34,197 nucleotides of DNA from Actinomycetes bacterium (GTDB taxonomy: Bacteria; Actinomycetota; Acidimicrobiia; Acidimicrobiales; JAAEMS01). The stretch spans positions 1 through 34,197 of the forward strand of contig JAAEMS010000017.1 of NCBI GenBank assembly GCA_024225275.1. Direction: 5' to 3'. Numbering within the stretch: position 1 is the first letter of the stretch; each line of letters begins with the position of its first letter. The notes beneath the pieces were generated by a model, which was not told where the DNA came from, did not search any database, and was given only the letters and a program-made list of their open reading frames with translations. A program made the position numbers and the translations under genes. Positions 1 to 7,997 of this stretch are shown here, one piece after another.

Positions 1-1
1 C

Positions 2-352
2 CGGCGCCACGAGCTGACATTCTCGGTAGTTCCGGTCTATTGGTCAGAGGCCGAGGTAGCCCTCTACACACACCTCGACGTGACCGAACTCGCTCCGCAG
101 GTGAGCCTTCACACCCCAACCGCGGGTGCCACCATCGAGTGGGCCGGCGAAGCCTACGGTGACGAACTCTGTCTGCTCACCTCGATGCAGGACGCCGTAC
201 TCGTCGACCTCGCCCTGCCAACCGTCGGGCCCCGTCCCCTCCGGCGAATGCTGCGCCTCGAAGTCAACCCTGCTCGACCATGCTCTCTCGGGCCGGAGAG
301 CCTGGCTCACGGGTGCCCGGCGATGCGAAGCACCCGAGCGCGCCGTCCTTGA
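2..352 (+). CDS. Possible 3' part of an unrecognised gene, cut by the window start
   Basis: This frame is open from the left edge to a stop at 350-352. Over its first ~75 codons it has protein-like composition (rich in Glu, Val, Asp, Leu, Tyr) with mostly G/C third positions. The last ~40 codons turn into Pro/Arg-rich sequence that looks out of frame, so the true end may be earlier or the gene may be broken. I do not recognise a family. The opposite strand is also open over 44-418 but looks less protein-like. From 353 to the hutH stop at 481 I see no gene, hairpin or repeat I can support. Confidence 0.25.
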   Translation, partial: RRHELTFSVVPVYWSEAEVALYTHLDVTELAPQVSLHTPTAGATIEWAGEAYGDELCLLTSMQDAVLVDLALPTVGPRPLRRMLRLEVNPARPCSLGPESLAHGCPAMRSTRARRP

Positions 353-480
353 CCTCGTCGGTGCCGACAGCCGCGGCCTTACAGAGGTCAGCCCTCTGGC
401 CCACACGGAGTGCGGCATCCACCTCTGAACTGAAGTGGTGCTCTCGGCGCACCGGGCGCCAACACATCCACCGACAGCCC

Positions 481-2022
481 TCAGGTGATTGCGGCATCAC
501 CACCATCGAGCTCCAGTTGGAGGGTGTCGCCCATCAGGAGCGCCTCCGCTTGTGAGAGGTCTGGCGACAGGTGGCGATCTGGCCCTGGACCAGCCACGCT
601 CTCACGGAGAAGACCGACGATCAGGCCGGTTGCCCGGGCCGGTTCAAGGGGTTGGCGCAGGTCGATGGCTCGGGCCGCTACGACGTATTCAACCGCCAGT
701 ATTCGCCTCACATTGTCGATGACCTTACGGAGCTTTCGGGCCGCTCCCCAGGCCATCGAGACATGGTCTTCCTGCATGCCCGATGTGGGCAGCGAGTCGA
801 CTGATGCTGGTACGGCGAGGCGCTTGTTCTCCGATGCCATCGCCGCTGCGGTGTAGTGGCCGATCATGAGCCCGCTGTCGACTCCGACCTCATCGGCGAG
901 AAACGGTGGGAGCCCGTGGCTGCGGGACTGGTCGAGCAGCCGATCCATGCGTCTTTCGGCAATGGCGCCGACCTCGGCAAGAGCTATGGCGAGGAAGTCG
1001 GCGGCGAACCCGAGTGGAGCTCCGTGGAAGTTCCCGCAGGACTCGACTCTTCCGTCGGGCAGGACCATGGGGTTGTCGATCGCTGAGGCAAGTTCGTTCT
1101 CGGCGACCCGATCTACATGCTCGAGTGTGTCGCGGGCAGCCCCGTGGACCGAAGGGGTGCAGCGGATCGAGTAGGCGTCCTGCACCCTGGGGTCATCGGT
1201 CTTGTGGCTGGCGACGATCGGTGACCCGGCCAGCATGGCCCGGATGTTCGCGGCGCTGACAGCTTGGCCCGGGTGGGGGCGAAGCTGTTGGAGGTCGTCG
1301 GCGAATGGGCCATCTGAGGCCAGCAGTCCTTCGACGGTCAGGGCGGCAATCATGTCGGCTTGGGCCAGAAGGCGTCGGGCGTCATCGACGGCGAGACACA
1401 ACATGCCGAGGATGGCGTCGGTCCCGTTGGTGACGGCGAGGCCCTCCTTTTCGACGAGGGTGATCGGCTCCAGTCCTGCCTCGTCGAGAGCGTCGGCCGC
1501 AAGGCGGCGTCGGCCACGGTGGTGGACATCACCTTCCCCCAGCAGGGCCAGCGCGCCATGGGCAAGCGGCGCGAGGTCGCCGCTGGCTCCGAGCGATCCG
1601 TATTCCGGAACGATCGGCGAGATGCCGGCGTTGAGGAGGTCGATCATTGCCTGGGCGACGAGGGGCCGGGCCCCGCTCGCTCCGAGGGCAAGGGTTCGAG
1701 CGCGTAGCAGAATCATCGCTCGGACCACATCGTCCTCGACGGGGTCACCCATACCGGCGGCGTGGGAGCGGACGAGTGCAGCTTGGAGCGCTTGGCGGCG
1801 GTCAGGGGGGATAGACACGGTGGCCAGAGCTCCGAAACCAGTGGAGACGCCATACTTCGGTTCACCCTCGGCGAGACGCTCGACGATCGCTCGTGCCTTC
1901 TCCATGCGGCCGATGGCCGCTTCGGTGAGCTCCACGGCAGCTCCTCGACGAGCCACAGCAACCACATCGGCGATGGTGACGCCGGGACCATCCAATCGGA
2001 CTGTCGGGTGTTGACCGGTCAT
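481..2022 (-). CDS. hutH: Histidine ammonia-lyase
   Basis: This enzyme catalyses the first step of histidine degradation, histidine to trans-urocanate plus ammonia, in the cytoplasm. The protein is 513 residues, the usual length for the family. The signature GSLGASGDLAPLAH lies around residues 142-155; Ala146-Ser147-Gly148 is the triad that cyclises into the MIO electrophile. The YGVSTGFG motif near residue 57 is also typical. The ATG overlaps the stop of the upstream IclR gene by 4 bases (ATGA), so the two are translationally coupled and share a promoter in the divergent hut control region. Nothing about the reading frame looks damaged. Identification rests on family motifs and on the other hut genes alongside. 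Confidence 0.97.
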   Translation of the reverse strand: MTGQHPTVRLDGPGVTIADVVAVARRGAAVELTEAAIGRMEKARAIVERLAEGEPKYGVSTGFGALATVSIPPDRRQALQAALVRSHAAGMGDPVEDDVVRAMILLRARTLALGASGARPLVAQAMIDLLNAGISPIVPEYGSLGASGDLAPLAHGALALLGEGDVHHRGRRRLAADALDEAGLEPITLVEKEGLAVTNGTDAILGMLCLAVDDARRLLAQADMIAALTVEGLLASDGPFADDLQQLRPHPGQAVSAANIRAMLAGSPIVASHKTDDPRVQDAYSIRCTPSVHGAARDTLEHVDRVAENELASAIDNPMVLPDGRVESCGNFHGAPLGFAADFLAIALAEVGAIAERRMDRLLDQSRSHGLPPFLADEVGVDSGLMIGHYTAAAMASENKRLAVPASVDSLPTSGMQEDHVSMAWGAARKLRKVIDNVRRILAVEYVVAARAIDLRQPLEPARATGLIVGLLRESVAGPGPDRHLSPDLSQAEALLMGDTLQLELDGGDAAIT

Positions 2023-2726
2023 GACACCCCAGCCTGTGGCATCGGGGTGTTGTTGTCGATCCCGAGATCACGACTCAGACCAGAGACCGAGCGAAGCAGC
2101 ATCGCTTCGGCTTGTTCGGCGGCCTTGGCATCGAGGCGGTGCTGGGGCCCGATGATCGAGATGGCGAAGCCGAGCTTGCCCTTGTCCCAAAGCGCGAGGG
2201 AAAGGGCGGTGATGTCGGGCTCGACAGCGCCGGTCCGGGCTACTACGACACCGGGCGTGGCCAACGCTTGGCCGACGGCCGTTCCTTCGAGCGTCACGTT
2301 CTGGCCGACCCATCCGACGTGGCGGATCGCGCGGTTGCTCTCAGCGGTTGCGATGTAGGTGGCGACCTTTCGGTCACTCATGGCGAGATAGGCCGACTCA
2401 CCGGTCCCGGCGGCCAGGGCGTCGAGATGGGGCTGCGCAGCAGTGACAAGCCGTTCGAGCGGCCCGTCATCGCGCAACGACCCGGCGATCCGAGCCAGGG
2501 TGGGGCCGGCGGAGAACACACCATTGGTGTCGCGGTCGAGGTAGCCCCGCGCTTCGAGGGCCCGGAGGTGCCGCAGGGCCGTGGTAGGAGTGAGCCCCGA
2601 TATCACCGCAGCGTGGGTCAGCGTGCAGGACTTCTCGGCGAGAACGATCTCGAGAAGATCGAGAACCCGCCCGACCGACCTCGGTACTCCTTCAGTCTGA
2701 ATGGTCTCGGCTGTCCTGGATCGCAT
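2019..2726 (-). CDS. IclR-family transcriptional regulator of the hut locus
   Basis: An N-terminal winged helix-turn-helix of the IclR type (roughly residues 10-75, containing RSVGRVLDLLEI and the TPTTALRHLRALEARGYL recognition region) is followed by the IclR effector-binding domain. It is the promoter-proximal gene of the leftward hut arm and overlaps hutH by 4 bases, so it probably controls both arms in response to histidine or urocanate; that role is inferred from position. I prefer the ATG at 2726 (235 aa). A TTG at 2744 would add six residues and start directly beside the palindrome at 2747-2765. Known IclR proteins bind short palindromes near their own promoters, which matches the layout here. 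Whether it represses or activates cannot be read from sequence. Confidence 0.88.
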   Translation of the reverse strand: MRSRTAETIQTEGVPRSVGRVLDLLEIVLAEKSCTLTHAAVISGLTPTTALRHLRALEARGYLDRDTNGVFSAGPTLARIAGSLRDDGPLERLVTAAQPHLDALAAGTGESAYLAMSDRKVATYIATAESNRAIRHVGWVGQNVTLEGTAVGQALATPGVVVARTGAVEPDITALSLALWDKGKLGFAISIIGPQHRLDAKAAEQAEAMLLRSVSGLSRDLGIDNNTPMPQAGVS

Positions 2727-2746
2727 ACGAGGAGATCGTCCCAACT

Positions 2747-2794
2747 ATTGTCATACCCTGACAATTCATACCATGTGTTGACAACCTAAGGTTG
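2747..2794. promoter_or_regulatory. Divergent hut operator/promoter region with palindromes
   Basis: Between the regulator and hutU are a perfect palindrome at 2747-2765 (ATTGTCA, 5-base spacer, TGACAAT), a short GTTGACAAC at 2777-2785, and a second perfect palindrome at 2782-2794 (CAACCT-A-AGGTTG). The half-site TGACAA occurs at 2759-2764 and again at 2779-2784, exactly 20 bases apart, which is two helical turns on the same face. These are the natural candidates for the IclR-family operator. TTGACA at 2778-2783 resembles a -35 hexamer, but no convincing -10 with normal spacing was found before hutU, so promoter positions stay open. Confidence 0.6.
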
Positions 2795-2805
2795 GTGGAT
2801 CGAGA

Positions 2806-4509
2806 ATGCAAGACATGAGCACTCCCACGAACAACACAGGATCGATCGGGCAGCCCGTGACTGGCATCACGGCACCCCGCGGCACCGACCTGGCGTGCAA
2901 GGGGTGGCAGCAAGAGGCCGCCTACCGGATGCTGCAGAACAATCTGGACCCGGAGGTGGCGGAGAACCCCGACCAGCTCGTGGTGTACGGCGGCACCGGT
3001 CGGGCCGCCCGCTCCTGGGATGCCTACCGCGCCATGCTCCACACTCTCACCACCCTCGAACGCGACGAAACGATGCTGGTGCAATCGGGCAAACCAGTCG
3101 GGGTGCTCAGGACTCACGAGTGGGCGCCGCGGGTGCTGATCGCCAACTCCAACCTGGTCCCCGACTGGGCCAACTGGGACGAGTTCCGCCGCCTCGAACA
3201 CCTGGGGCTCACGATGTACGGGCAGATGACGGCCGGATCGTGGATCTACATCGGCACCCAGGGAATACTGCAGGGCACCTACGAATGCTTCGCCGAGATC
3301 GCCCGCAAACGATTCAACGGCACCCTCGCGGGCACCCTCACCATCACCGCCGGAGCGGGGGGCATGGGTGGCGCCCAACCCCTCGCCGTCACCATGAACG
3401 ACGGCGTGGTACTGATAGTCGATGTCGACCAGCACATGCTGCAACGACGTGTCGACCACCGCTACCTCGACGAGATCGCACCCGACTACGCATCCGCGAT
3501 CGAGCGAGTGACCGAGGCCAGGAAGTCTCGGACACCCTTGTCGGTTGGTCTGTTGGGCAACGCCGCCGATCTGATGCCTCGCCTGCTCGCTGACGGCATC
3601 GAGGCCGACATCGTCACCGACCAGACCAGCGCCCACGACCCTCTCAGCTATATGCCCAACGACCTCTCCCCCGAGGCTGCCGCCGACCTCAAGGCCAACC
3701 AACCCGAAGAGTTCACCCGCCGTTCCCGGGCCGCCATGGCCACCCACTGCCAAGCCATGGTCGGTTTCATGGACGCTGGGGCCGAAGTGTTCGACTACGG
3801 CAACAGCCTGCGAGCCGAAGCCGAGCTCGGAGGATTCGACCGTGCCTTCGACTATCCGGGTTTCCTCCCGGCCTACATCCGCCCCCTGTTCTGCGAAGGG
3901 ATCGGCCCCTTCCGCTGGGTCGCACTCTCCGGCGACCCTGCCGACATCGCCGCCACCGACCGGGCCGTACTCGAAGAGTTCCCCGAGAACGAGTCCCTCG
4001 GCCGATGGATCCGACTCGCTGGTGAACGGGTTGCCTTCCAGGGCCTACCGGCTCGTATCTGCTGGCTCGGCTACGGAGAGCGGCACCGGCTGGGCCTGCG
4101 GTTCAACGAGATGGTCCGTACGGGCGAACTGAAAGCACCCATCGCCATCGGGCGCGACCACCTCGACTCCGGGTCGGTCGCCTCGCCCTACCGGGAGACC
4201 GAGGCCATGCTCGACGGCTCCGACGCCATCGCCGACTGGCCCCTCCTCAACGGCTTGGTCAACTCGTGCTCGGGTGCCACCTGGGTCAGCATCCATCATG
4301 GTGGCGGCGTCGGCATCGGCCGATCAATCCATGCTGGGCAAGTCAGCGTCGCCGACGGCACCGAGCTGGCGGCGGAGAAGCTCGAGCGGGTCCTCACCAA
4401 CGATCCGGCAACGGGTGTCATTCGCCATGTCGACGCCGGCTACGACCGAGCCAGCGAAGTAGCCGAAGAAAGGGGTGTCACCATCCCCATGAATTCGGCG
4501 ACGCCATGA
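2806..4509 (+). CDS. hutU: Urocanate hydratase
   Basis: This enzyme converts urocanate to 4-imidazolone-5-propanoate with tightly bound NAD+ acting as electrophile. The protein is 567 residues, normal for the family. Diagnostic stretches include [14 protein letters not shown] near residue 61, the glycine-rich NAD-binding segment [13 protein letters not shown] near residues 182-194, and the catalytic-region cysteine in [13 protein letters not shown] (Cys363). The C-terminal [11 protein letters not shown] is also conserved. A second in-frame ATG at 2815 is possible; GGTGG at 2794-2798 could serve the first ATG as ribosome binding site. It heads the rightward hut operon and its stop overlaps the next start by 4 bases (ATGA). 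Confidence 0.97.
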   Translation: MQDMSTPTNNTGSIGQPVTGITAPRGTDLACKGWQQEAAYRMLQNNLDPEVAENPDQLVVYGGTGRAARSWDAYRAMLHTLTTLERDETMLVQSGKPVGVLRTHEWAPRVLIANSNLVPDWANWDEFRRLEHLGLTMYGQMTAGSWIYIGTQGILQGTYECFAEIARKRFNGTLAGTLTITAGAGGMGGAQPLAVTMNDGVVLIVDVDQHMLQRRVDHRYLDEIAPDYASAIERVTEARKSRTPLSVGLLGNAADLMPRLLADGIEADIVTDQTSAHDPLSYMPNDLSPEAAADLKANQPEEFTRRSRAAMATHCQAMVGFMDAGAEVFDYGNSLRAEAELGGFDRAFDYPGFLPAYIRPLFCEGIGPFRWVALSGDPADIAATDRAVLEEFPENESLGRWIRLAGERVAFQGLPARICWLGYGERHRLGLRFNEMVRTGELKAPIAIGRDHLDSGSVASPYRETEAMLDGSDAIADWPLLNGLVNSCSGATWVSIHHGGGVGIGRSIHAGQVSVADGTELAAEKLERVLTNDPATGVIRHVDAGYDRASEVAEERGVTIPMNSATP

Positions 4510-5078
4510 GCGTTCGTCCCATCCTGTCGATCGGCGACCCGGCTCTACGAGCCCCCGGGGCCAGCGTCTCGGCCGACGACCTGGCGTCTGATCGGATCCA
4601 GGGCCTGATAGACGACCTGGTCGACACGATGCGCCACGCCAGCGGGGCGGGCCTGGCGGCAACCCAGGTCGGGGCGGGGGTGCGAATCGTCGCCATGGAG
4701 GTCACCTCCAACCCCCGGTACCCATACAAACCACCGATTCCGCTCACCGTCGCCGTCAACCCGGTCATCGAACCGCTCGACGGTGAGGTGGTGGAGATCA
4801 ACGAGGGCTGCCTGTCGGTGCCGTTGCGCGGCAATGTGCGACGCCACGTCAACATCCGGGTCCGGTACCTCGACCGCGACGGCAACGCACACGACGAGAT
4901 CAAACGGGGTCTCACTGCCGGCACCTGGCAGCACGAAGTCGACCATCTCGACGGTGTGCTCTTCATCGACCGCGTCGAGGACACGTCCACGCTCTCCACC
5001 TGGGACGAGTTCGAGATCCACCATCGCGACGAATTCATCGAGCGCATCACCGCCTTTTCGGACCGGCTCGGTTCGTGA
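4506..5078 (+). CDS. Peptide-deformylase-family protein embedded in the hut operon (candidate N-formylglutamate deformylase)
   Basis: A 190-residue metallohydrolase with all three peptide deformylase motifs: GAGLAATQ (47-54), EGCLS (100-104) and QHEVDH (142-147). Cys102, His143 and His147 would hold the metal and Glu144 is the catalytic base. By family it removes formate from N-formyl-methionyl peptides. The context is unusual: it overlaps hutU upstream by 4 bases (ATGA) and hutF downstream by 4 bases (GTGA). The pathway encoded around it yields N-formylglutamate, and no HutG gene is present. Formate release from an N-formyl amino acid is the same chemistry, so I infer it may be the terminal N-formyl-L-glutamate deformylase. 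After motif II the sequence [10 protein letters not shown] has several arginines (108, 112, 113) that could meet a carboxylate substrate. The alternative is an ordinary def gene placed here by chance. Confidence 0.9.
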   Translation: MSVRPILSIGDPALRAPGASVSADDLASDRIQGLIDDLVDTMRHASGAGLAATQVGAGVRIVAMEVTSNPRYPYKPPIPLTVAVNPVIEPLDGEVVEINEGCLSVPLRGNVRRHVNIRVRYLDRDGNAHDEIKRGLTAGTWQHEVDHLDGVLFIDRVEDTSTLSTWDEFEIHHRDEFIERITAFSDRLGS

Positions 5079-6415
5079 CCGACTACATCTGCGATCTCGC
5101 GCTCATCGACGACCGGGTCGAAGAACAGGTGCTCATCAGGGTCGCCGACGGTCGCTTCGAGCATGTCGAGCCGGGTGGGCAGACTGAACCCTCCGCTACC
5201 CGCCTTCGTGGTCTCACTCTGGCCGGATTGGCCAATGCCCACAGCCACGCCTTCCACCGGGCCCTGCGATCGAGAACCCAGGCCGATCGCGGCTCGTTCT
5301 GGACATGGCGCGACCTCATGTACACCGCCGCCGAACGCCTCGACCCCGACAACTACCATCGGCTGGCTCGAGCGACCTTCGCCGAGATGGCCCTGGCGGG
5401 CATCACGTCGGTCGGTGAGTTCCACTACGTCCACCATCAACCCGACGGCACTCCTTACCAGAACGTCAACGCCATGGGCGAGGCGGTCCTCGCCGCCGCC
5501 GCCGAAGCCGGCATTCGCATCACCCTGCTCGACACCGTCTACCTCCACGGCGGCCTCTCCGCCGACGGCTACCTGCCTCCCGAGGGCACTCAGCGGCGCT
5601 TCAGCGACGCCACCGCCGACGATTGGGTCGGGCGAGTCGAACAGCTCACACCAGGCTCGAACCAGCTGGTCGGTGCCGCCATCCACTCCGTCCGGGCCGT
5701 CGACCCCACCTCGATGAAGCTGGTCGCCGAGTGGGCCGGCCACCAGCGCGTGCCGATCCACGCCCACGTTTCTGAACAGGAGGCCGAGAACGACCAGTGC
5801 CGCGCCCGGCACGATATGACACCCACCGAGGTGCTGCACGATGCCGAGGTCCTGAGCGACCGATTCAGCGCCGTGCACGCCACCCACCTGACAACACACG
5901 ACGTCGAGCTCCTCGCCACCACGGACTCGACCGTGTGCGTCTGCCCATCCACCGAACATGACCTGGGTGACGGCATCGGCCCAACCACAGAACTGGTCAC
6001 CGCCGGTGTCGCCATCGCCTTGGGGAGTGACTCGCACGCGATCATCGACCAATTCGAAGAGTGCAGGGCCATTGAGCTCGACGAGCGAGTCCGCTCCCGA
6101 CGACGTGGCCACCATTGCGTCTCGGAGCTTCTTGCCATGGCCACCACCGCCGGGCAGGCCAGCCTCGGCTGGCCCGATGCGGGGCTCATCCGACCCGGCC
6201 AACGAGCCGATCTTGTCACCATCACCCTTGACTCGGTCCGCACCGCGGGCGTTGCCACCGATGTCGCCGCGGCCGCCGCGGTCTTCGCCGCCACCGCCGC
6301 CGACGTCACCCACGTCATCATCGACGGGACCCTCATCGTCGAGGACGGGCACCATGGGCGGGTCGACGTCACCACTGAGCTTCATGCATCCATCCATGAT
6401 CTGATGGATCGGTGA
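5075..6415 (+). CDS. hutF: Formimidoylglutamate deiminase
   Basis: An amidohydrolase-superfamily enzyme that converts N-formimino-L-glutamate to N-formyl-L-glutamate plus ammonia, the step that defines the five-step histidine pathway. The protein is 446 residues. Metal and active-site positions visible are NAHSHAFHR (His56, His58), HAHVSEQ (His229, His231), His268/His271 in the VHATHLT stretch, and GSDSH (Asp319). The segment [11 protein letters not shown] (73-83) is characteristic of HutF rather than guanine or chlorohydrolase relatives. It starts at a GTG that overlaps the deformylase stop (GTGA) and ends at or just before hutI. The product of this enzyme must be deformylated to reach glutamate, which matters for the upstream neighbour. 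Confidence 0.95.
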   Translation: MTDYICDLALIDDRVEEQVLIRVADGRFEHVEPGGQTEPSATRLRGLTLAGLANAHSHAFHRALRSRTQADRGSFWTWRDLMYTAAERLDPDNYHRLARATFAEMALAGITSVGEFHYVHHQPDGTPYQNVNAMGEAVLAAAAEAGIRITLLDTVYLHGGLSADGYLPPEGTQRRFSDATADDWVGRVEQLTPGSNQLVGAAIHSVRAVDPTSMKLVAEWAGHQRVPIHAHVSEQEAENDQCRARHDMTPTEVLHDAEVLSDRFSAVHATHLTTHDVELLATTDSTVCVCPSTEHDLGDGIGPTTELVTAGVAIALGSDSHAIIDQFEECRAIELDERVRSRRRGHHCVSELLAMATTAGQASLGWPDAGLIRPGQRADLVTITLDSVRTAGVATDVAAAAAVFAATAADVTHVIIDGTLIVEDGHHGRVDVTTELHASIHDLMDR

Positions 6416-6420
6416 AGCCC

Positions 6421-7683
6421 ATGGCCACCAATTCGTCGCTCATCATCGACAACATCGGCTCCCTCATCACCAACGATCCAGCACTGGGAGCCGGCCCGCT
6501 CGGGATCATCACCAACGCGGCGGTGGTCATCACCAATGGTGTCGTCGAAGCCGTTTGCCCTTCCGACACGGGGGCAGACACCCGAATCGACGCCGACGGC
6601 GCCTGTGTCCTGCCCGGATTCGTGGACTCCCACACCCACCTCGTATTCGCCGGCGACCGATCCGAGGAGTTCACGGCCCGAATGGCCGGACGGCCATACG
6701 ACGGCGGCGGTATCCGTGTCACCACCGACGCCACCCGCAACACACCAACCGCAGAGCTCGACCGCCTCGTCCGCCAACGACTCCTCGAGGCGCACCACGC
6801 CGGGACCACGACGATCGAGATCAAGTCGGGCTACGGCCTCAACGTCGCCGACGAAGCCCGCTCTCTCGACATCGCCAGCACCTACACCCCAGAGACAACA
6901 TTCCTCGGCGCCCACCTCCTCCCCGCCGAATACGGAGGCCGAGCCGACGACTACATCGATCTGGTCTGCAACGACATGCTCACCGCCGCCGCGCCCAACG
7001 CCCGGTGGATCGACGCGTTCTGCGAAACCGGAGCCTTCGACGCCGACCAATGCCGGGCCGTCCTCGAAGCAGGCAAGAAGGCAGGCCTCGGGCTACGGCT
7101 CCACGGCAACCAACTCGGGACCGGACCAGGAGTGCAGCTCGCCGTCGAGTGCGGCTGCGCATCGGTCGACCACTGCACCCACCTCACCGACGACGACATC
7201 GAAGCACTCGCCAACAGCGACACCGTCGCCACCTTTCTCCCCGCAGCCGACTTCTCCACCCGCCAGCCCTACCCCGATGCCCGCCGCCTAATCGACGCTG
7301 GCGCCAGCGTCGCGATCGCCTCCAACTGCAACCCGGGATCGAGCTACACCACATCCATCTCGTTCTGCATCGCCCTCGCCGTCCGCGAAATGCACATGAC
7401 GATCGACGAAGCCGTCCAAGCCGTCACCCTCGGCGGAGCCGCAGCCCTCCACCGAACCGACATCGGCCGCCTCACCCCTGGATCGGCTGGCCACGCCACC
7501 ATTCTCGACGCCCCAACTCACCACCACCTGGCCTACCGACCCGGCGTCCCTCTCATCCGACAAACCATCGGGCCCCTCGGTACCCTCGCCACGACACTAG
7601 GCGGCCCCTGGGAAAGGGGGCTTGTGGAGCGTGCCACCGGCATCCAAAGCGGTGACCCTCCGGGCCGGGACGCATCGACATGA
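6421..7683 (+). CDS. hutI: Imidazolonepropionase
   Basis: This enzyme hydrolyses 4-imidazolone-5-propanoate to N-formimino-L-glutamate, the third step of the pathway. It is an amidohydrolase with the metal motif DSHTH (His71, His73 from the ATG), FAGDRSEEF substrate-site residues, IEIKSGYGL, the LHGNQLG segment and SNCNPGSS near the C-terminus. Length is about 420 residues, as expected, with a short non-conserved tail of ~20 residues. I chose the ATG at 6421 because GGTGA at 6411-6415 sits 5 bases upstream; a GTG at 6412 overlapping the hutF stop (GTGA) is equally in keeping with the operon style and would add three residues. It is the last gene of the rightward hut operon and converges on feoC. 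Confidence 0.95.
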   Translation: MATNSSLIIDNIGSLITNDPALGAGPLGIITNAAVVITNGVVEAVCPSDTGADTRIDADGACVLPGFVDSHTHLVFAGDRSEEFTARMAGRPYDGGGIRVTTDATRNTPTAELDRLVRQRLLEAHHAGTTTIEIKSGYGLNVADEARSLDIASTYTPETTFLGAHLLPAEYGGRADDYIDLVCNDMLTAAAPNARWIDAFCETGAFDADQCRAVLEAGKKAGLGLRLHGNQLGTGPGVQLAVECGCASVDHCTHLTDDDIEALANSDTVATFLPAADFSTRQPYPDARRLIDAGASVAIASNCNPGSSYTTSISFCIALAVREMHMTIDEAVQAVTLGGAAALHRTDIGRLTPGSAGHATILDAPTHHHLAYRPGVPLIRQTIGPLGTLATTLGGPWERGLVERATGIQSGDPPGRDAST

Positions 7684-7711
7684 CCATCGCATCGCCGGCA
7701 ACGAAGCACCC

Positions 7712-7726
7712 GAGGAGCTGGTCCTC
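7712..7726. terminator. Weak hairpin between convergent hutI and feoC
   Basis: GAGGA at 7712-7716 can pair with TCCTC at 7722-7726 around a 5-base loop; an alternative register pairs AGGAG (7713-7717) with CTCCT (7724-7728). It lies in the 56-base gap between two convergent operons, where a bidirectional terminator would be expected, but there is no U-tract and the stem is only 5 bp. Confidence 0.25.
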
Positions 7727-7739
7727 CTAGGGGCTCGTG

Positions 7740-7997
7740 CTACTTCGGCGCCTCCCGCGGCAATCTGTCTGACTCGCCCACGTCGGTCCGACCCTGCCAG
7801 CGGTAGAGCTCGATCGTGGCGGGATCGCAGTCGGTACAGCCACCGCACGCCATCGGCACGCGGGTGATCATGCCCTTGCGGACCCAGCGATCAACCATGC
7901 CGCGCACGGCGCCGGGATCGGCGCCCACGTGTTGGGCGATCTCCGCCAGACTGGCAGTCTGTTGCGCCTCGAGATACTGGCGGATGGTCGAGAGCAT
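7740..7997 (-). CDS. feoC: FeoC-like winged-helix protein
   Basis: An 85-residue protein with the FeoC layout: a small winged helix (about residues 1-48, starting MLSTIRQYLE and including AEIAQHVGADPGAVRGMVDR) followed by a cysteine-bearing loop CGGCTDC (Cys51, Cys54, Cys57). FeoC proteins modulate or stabilise FeoB, and the cysteines of related members bind an iron-sulfur cluster or metal. Its ATG overlaps the feoB stop by one base (TGATG). Only three cysteines lie in the cluster region, so whether a full cluster is held here is uncertain. The C-terminal ~15 residues are charged and poorly conserved-looking. Confidence 0.8.
   Translation of the reverse strand: MLSTIRQYLEAQQTASLAEIAQHVGADPGAVRGMVDRWVRKGMITRVPMACGGCTDCDPATIELYRWQGRTDVGESDRLPREAPK

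Noticed and set aside
2692..3753. A 353-codon open frame on the minus strand
   Set aside because: It is antisense to hutU and overlaps the IclR start region; no domain was recognised.
4478..6397. A 639-codon open frame on the minus strand
   Set aside because: It is antisense to the deformylase-family and hutF genes, both identified by motifs; the Asp/Gly-rich product shows no domain.
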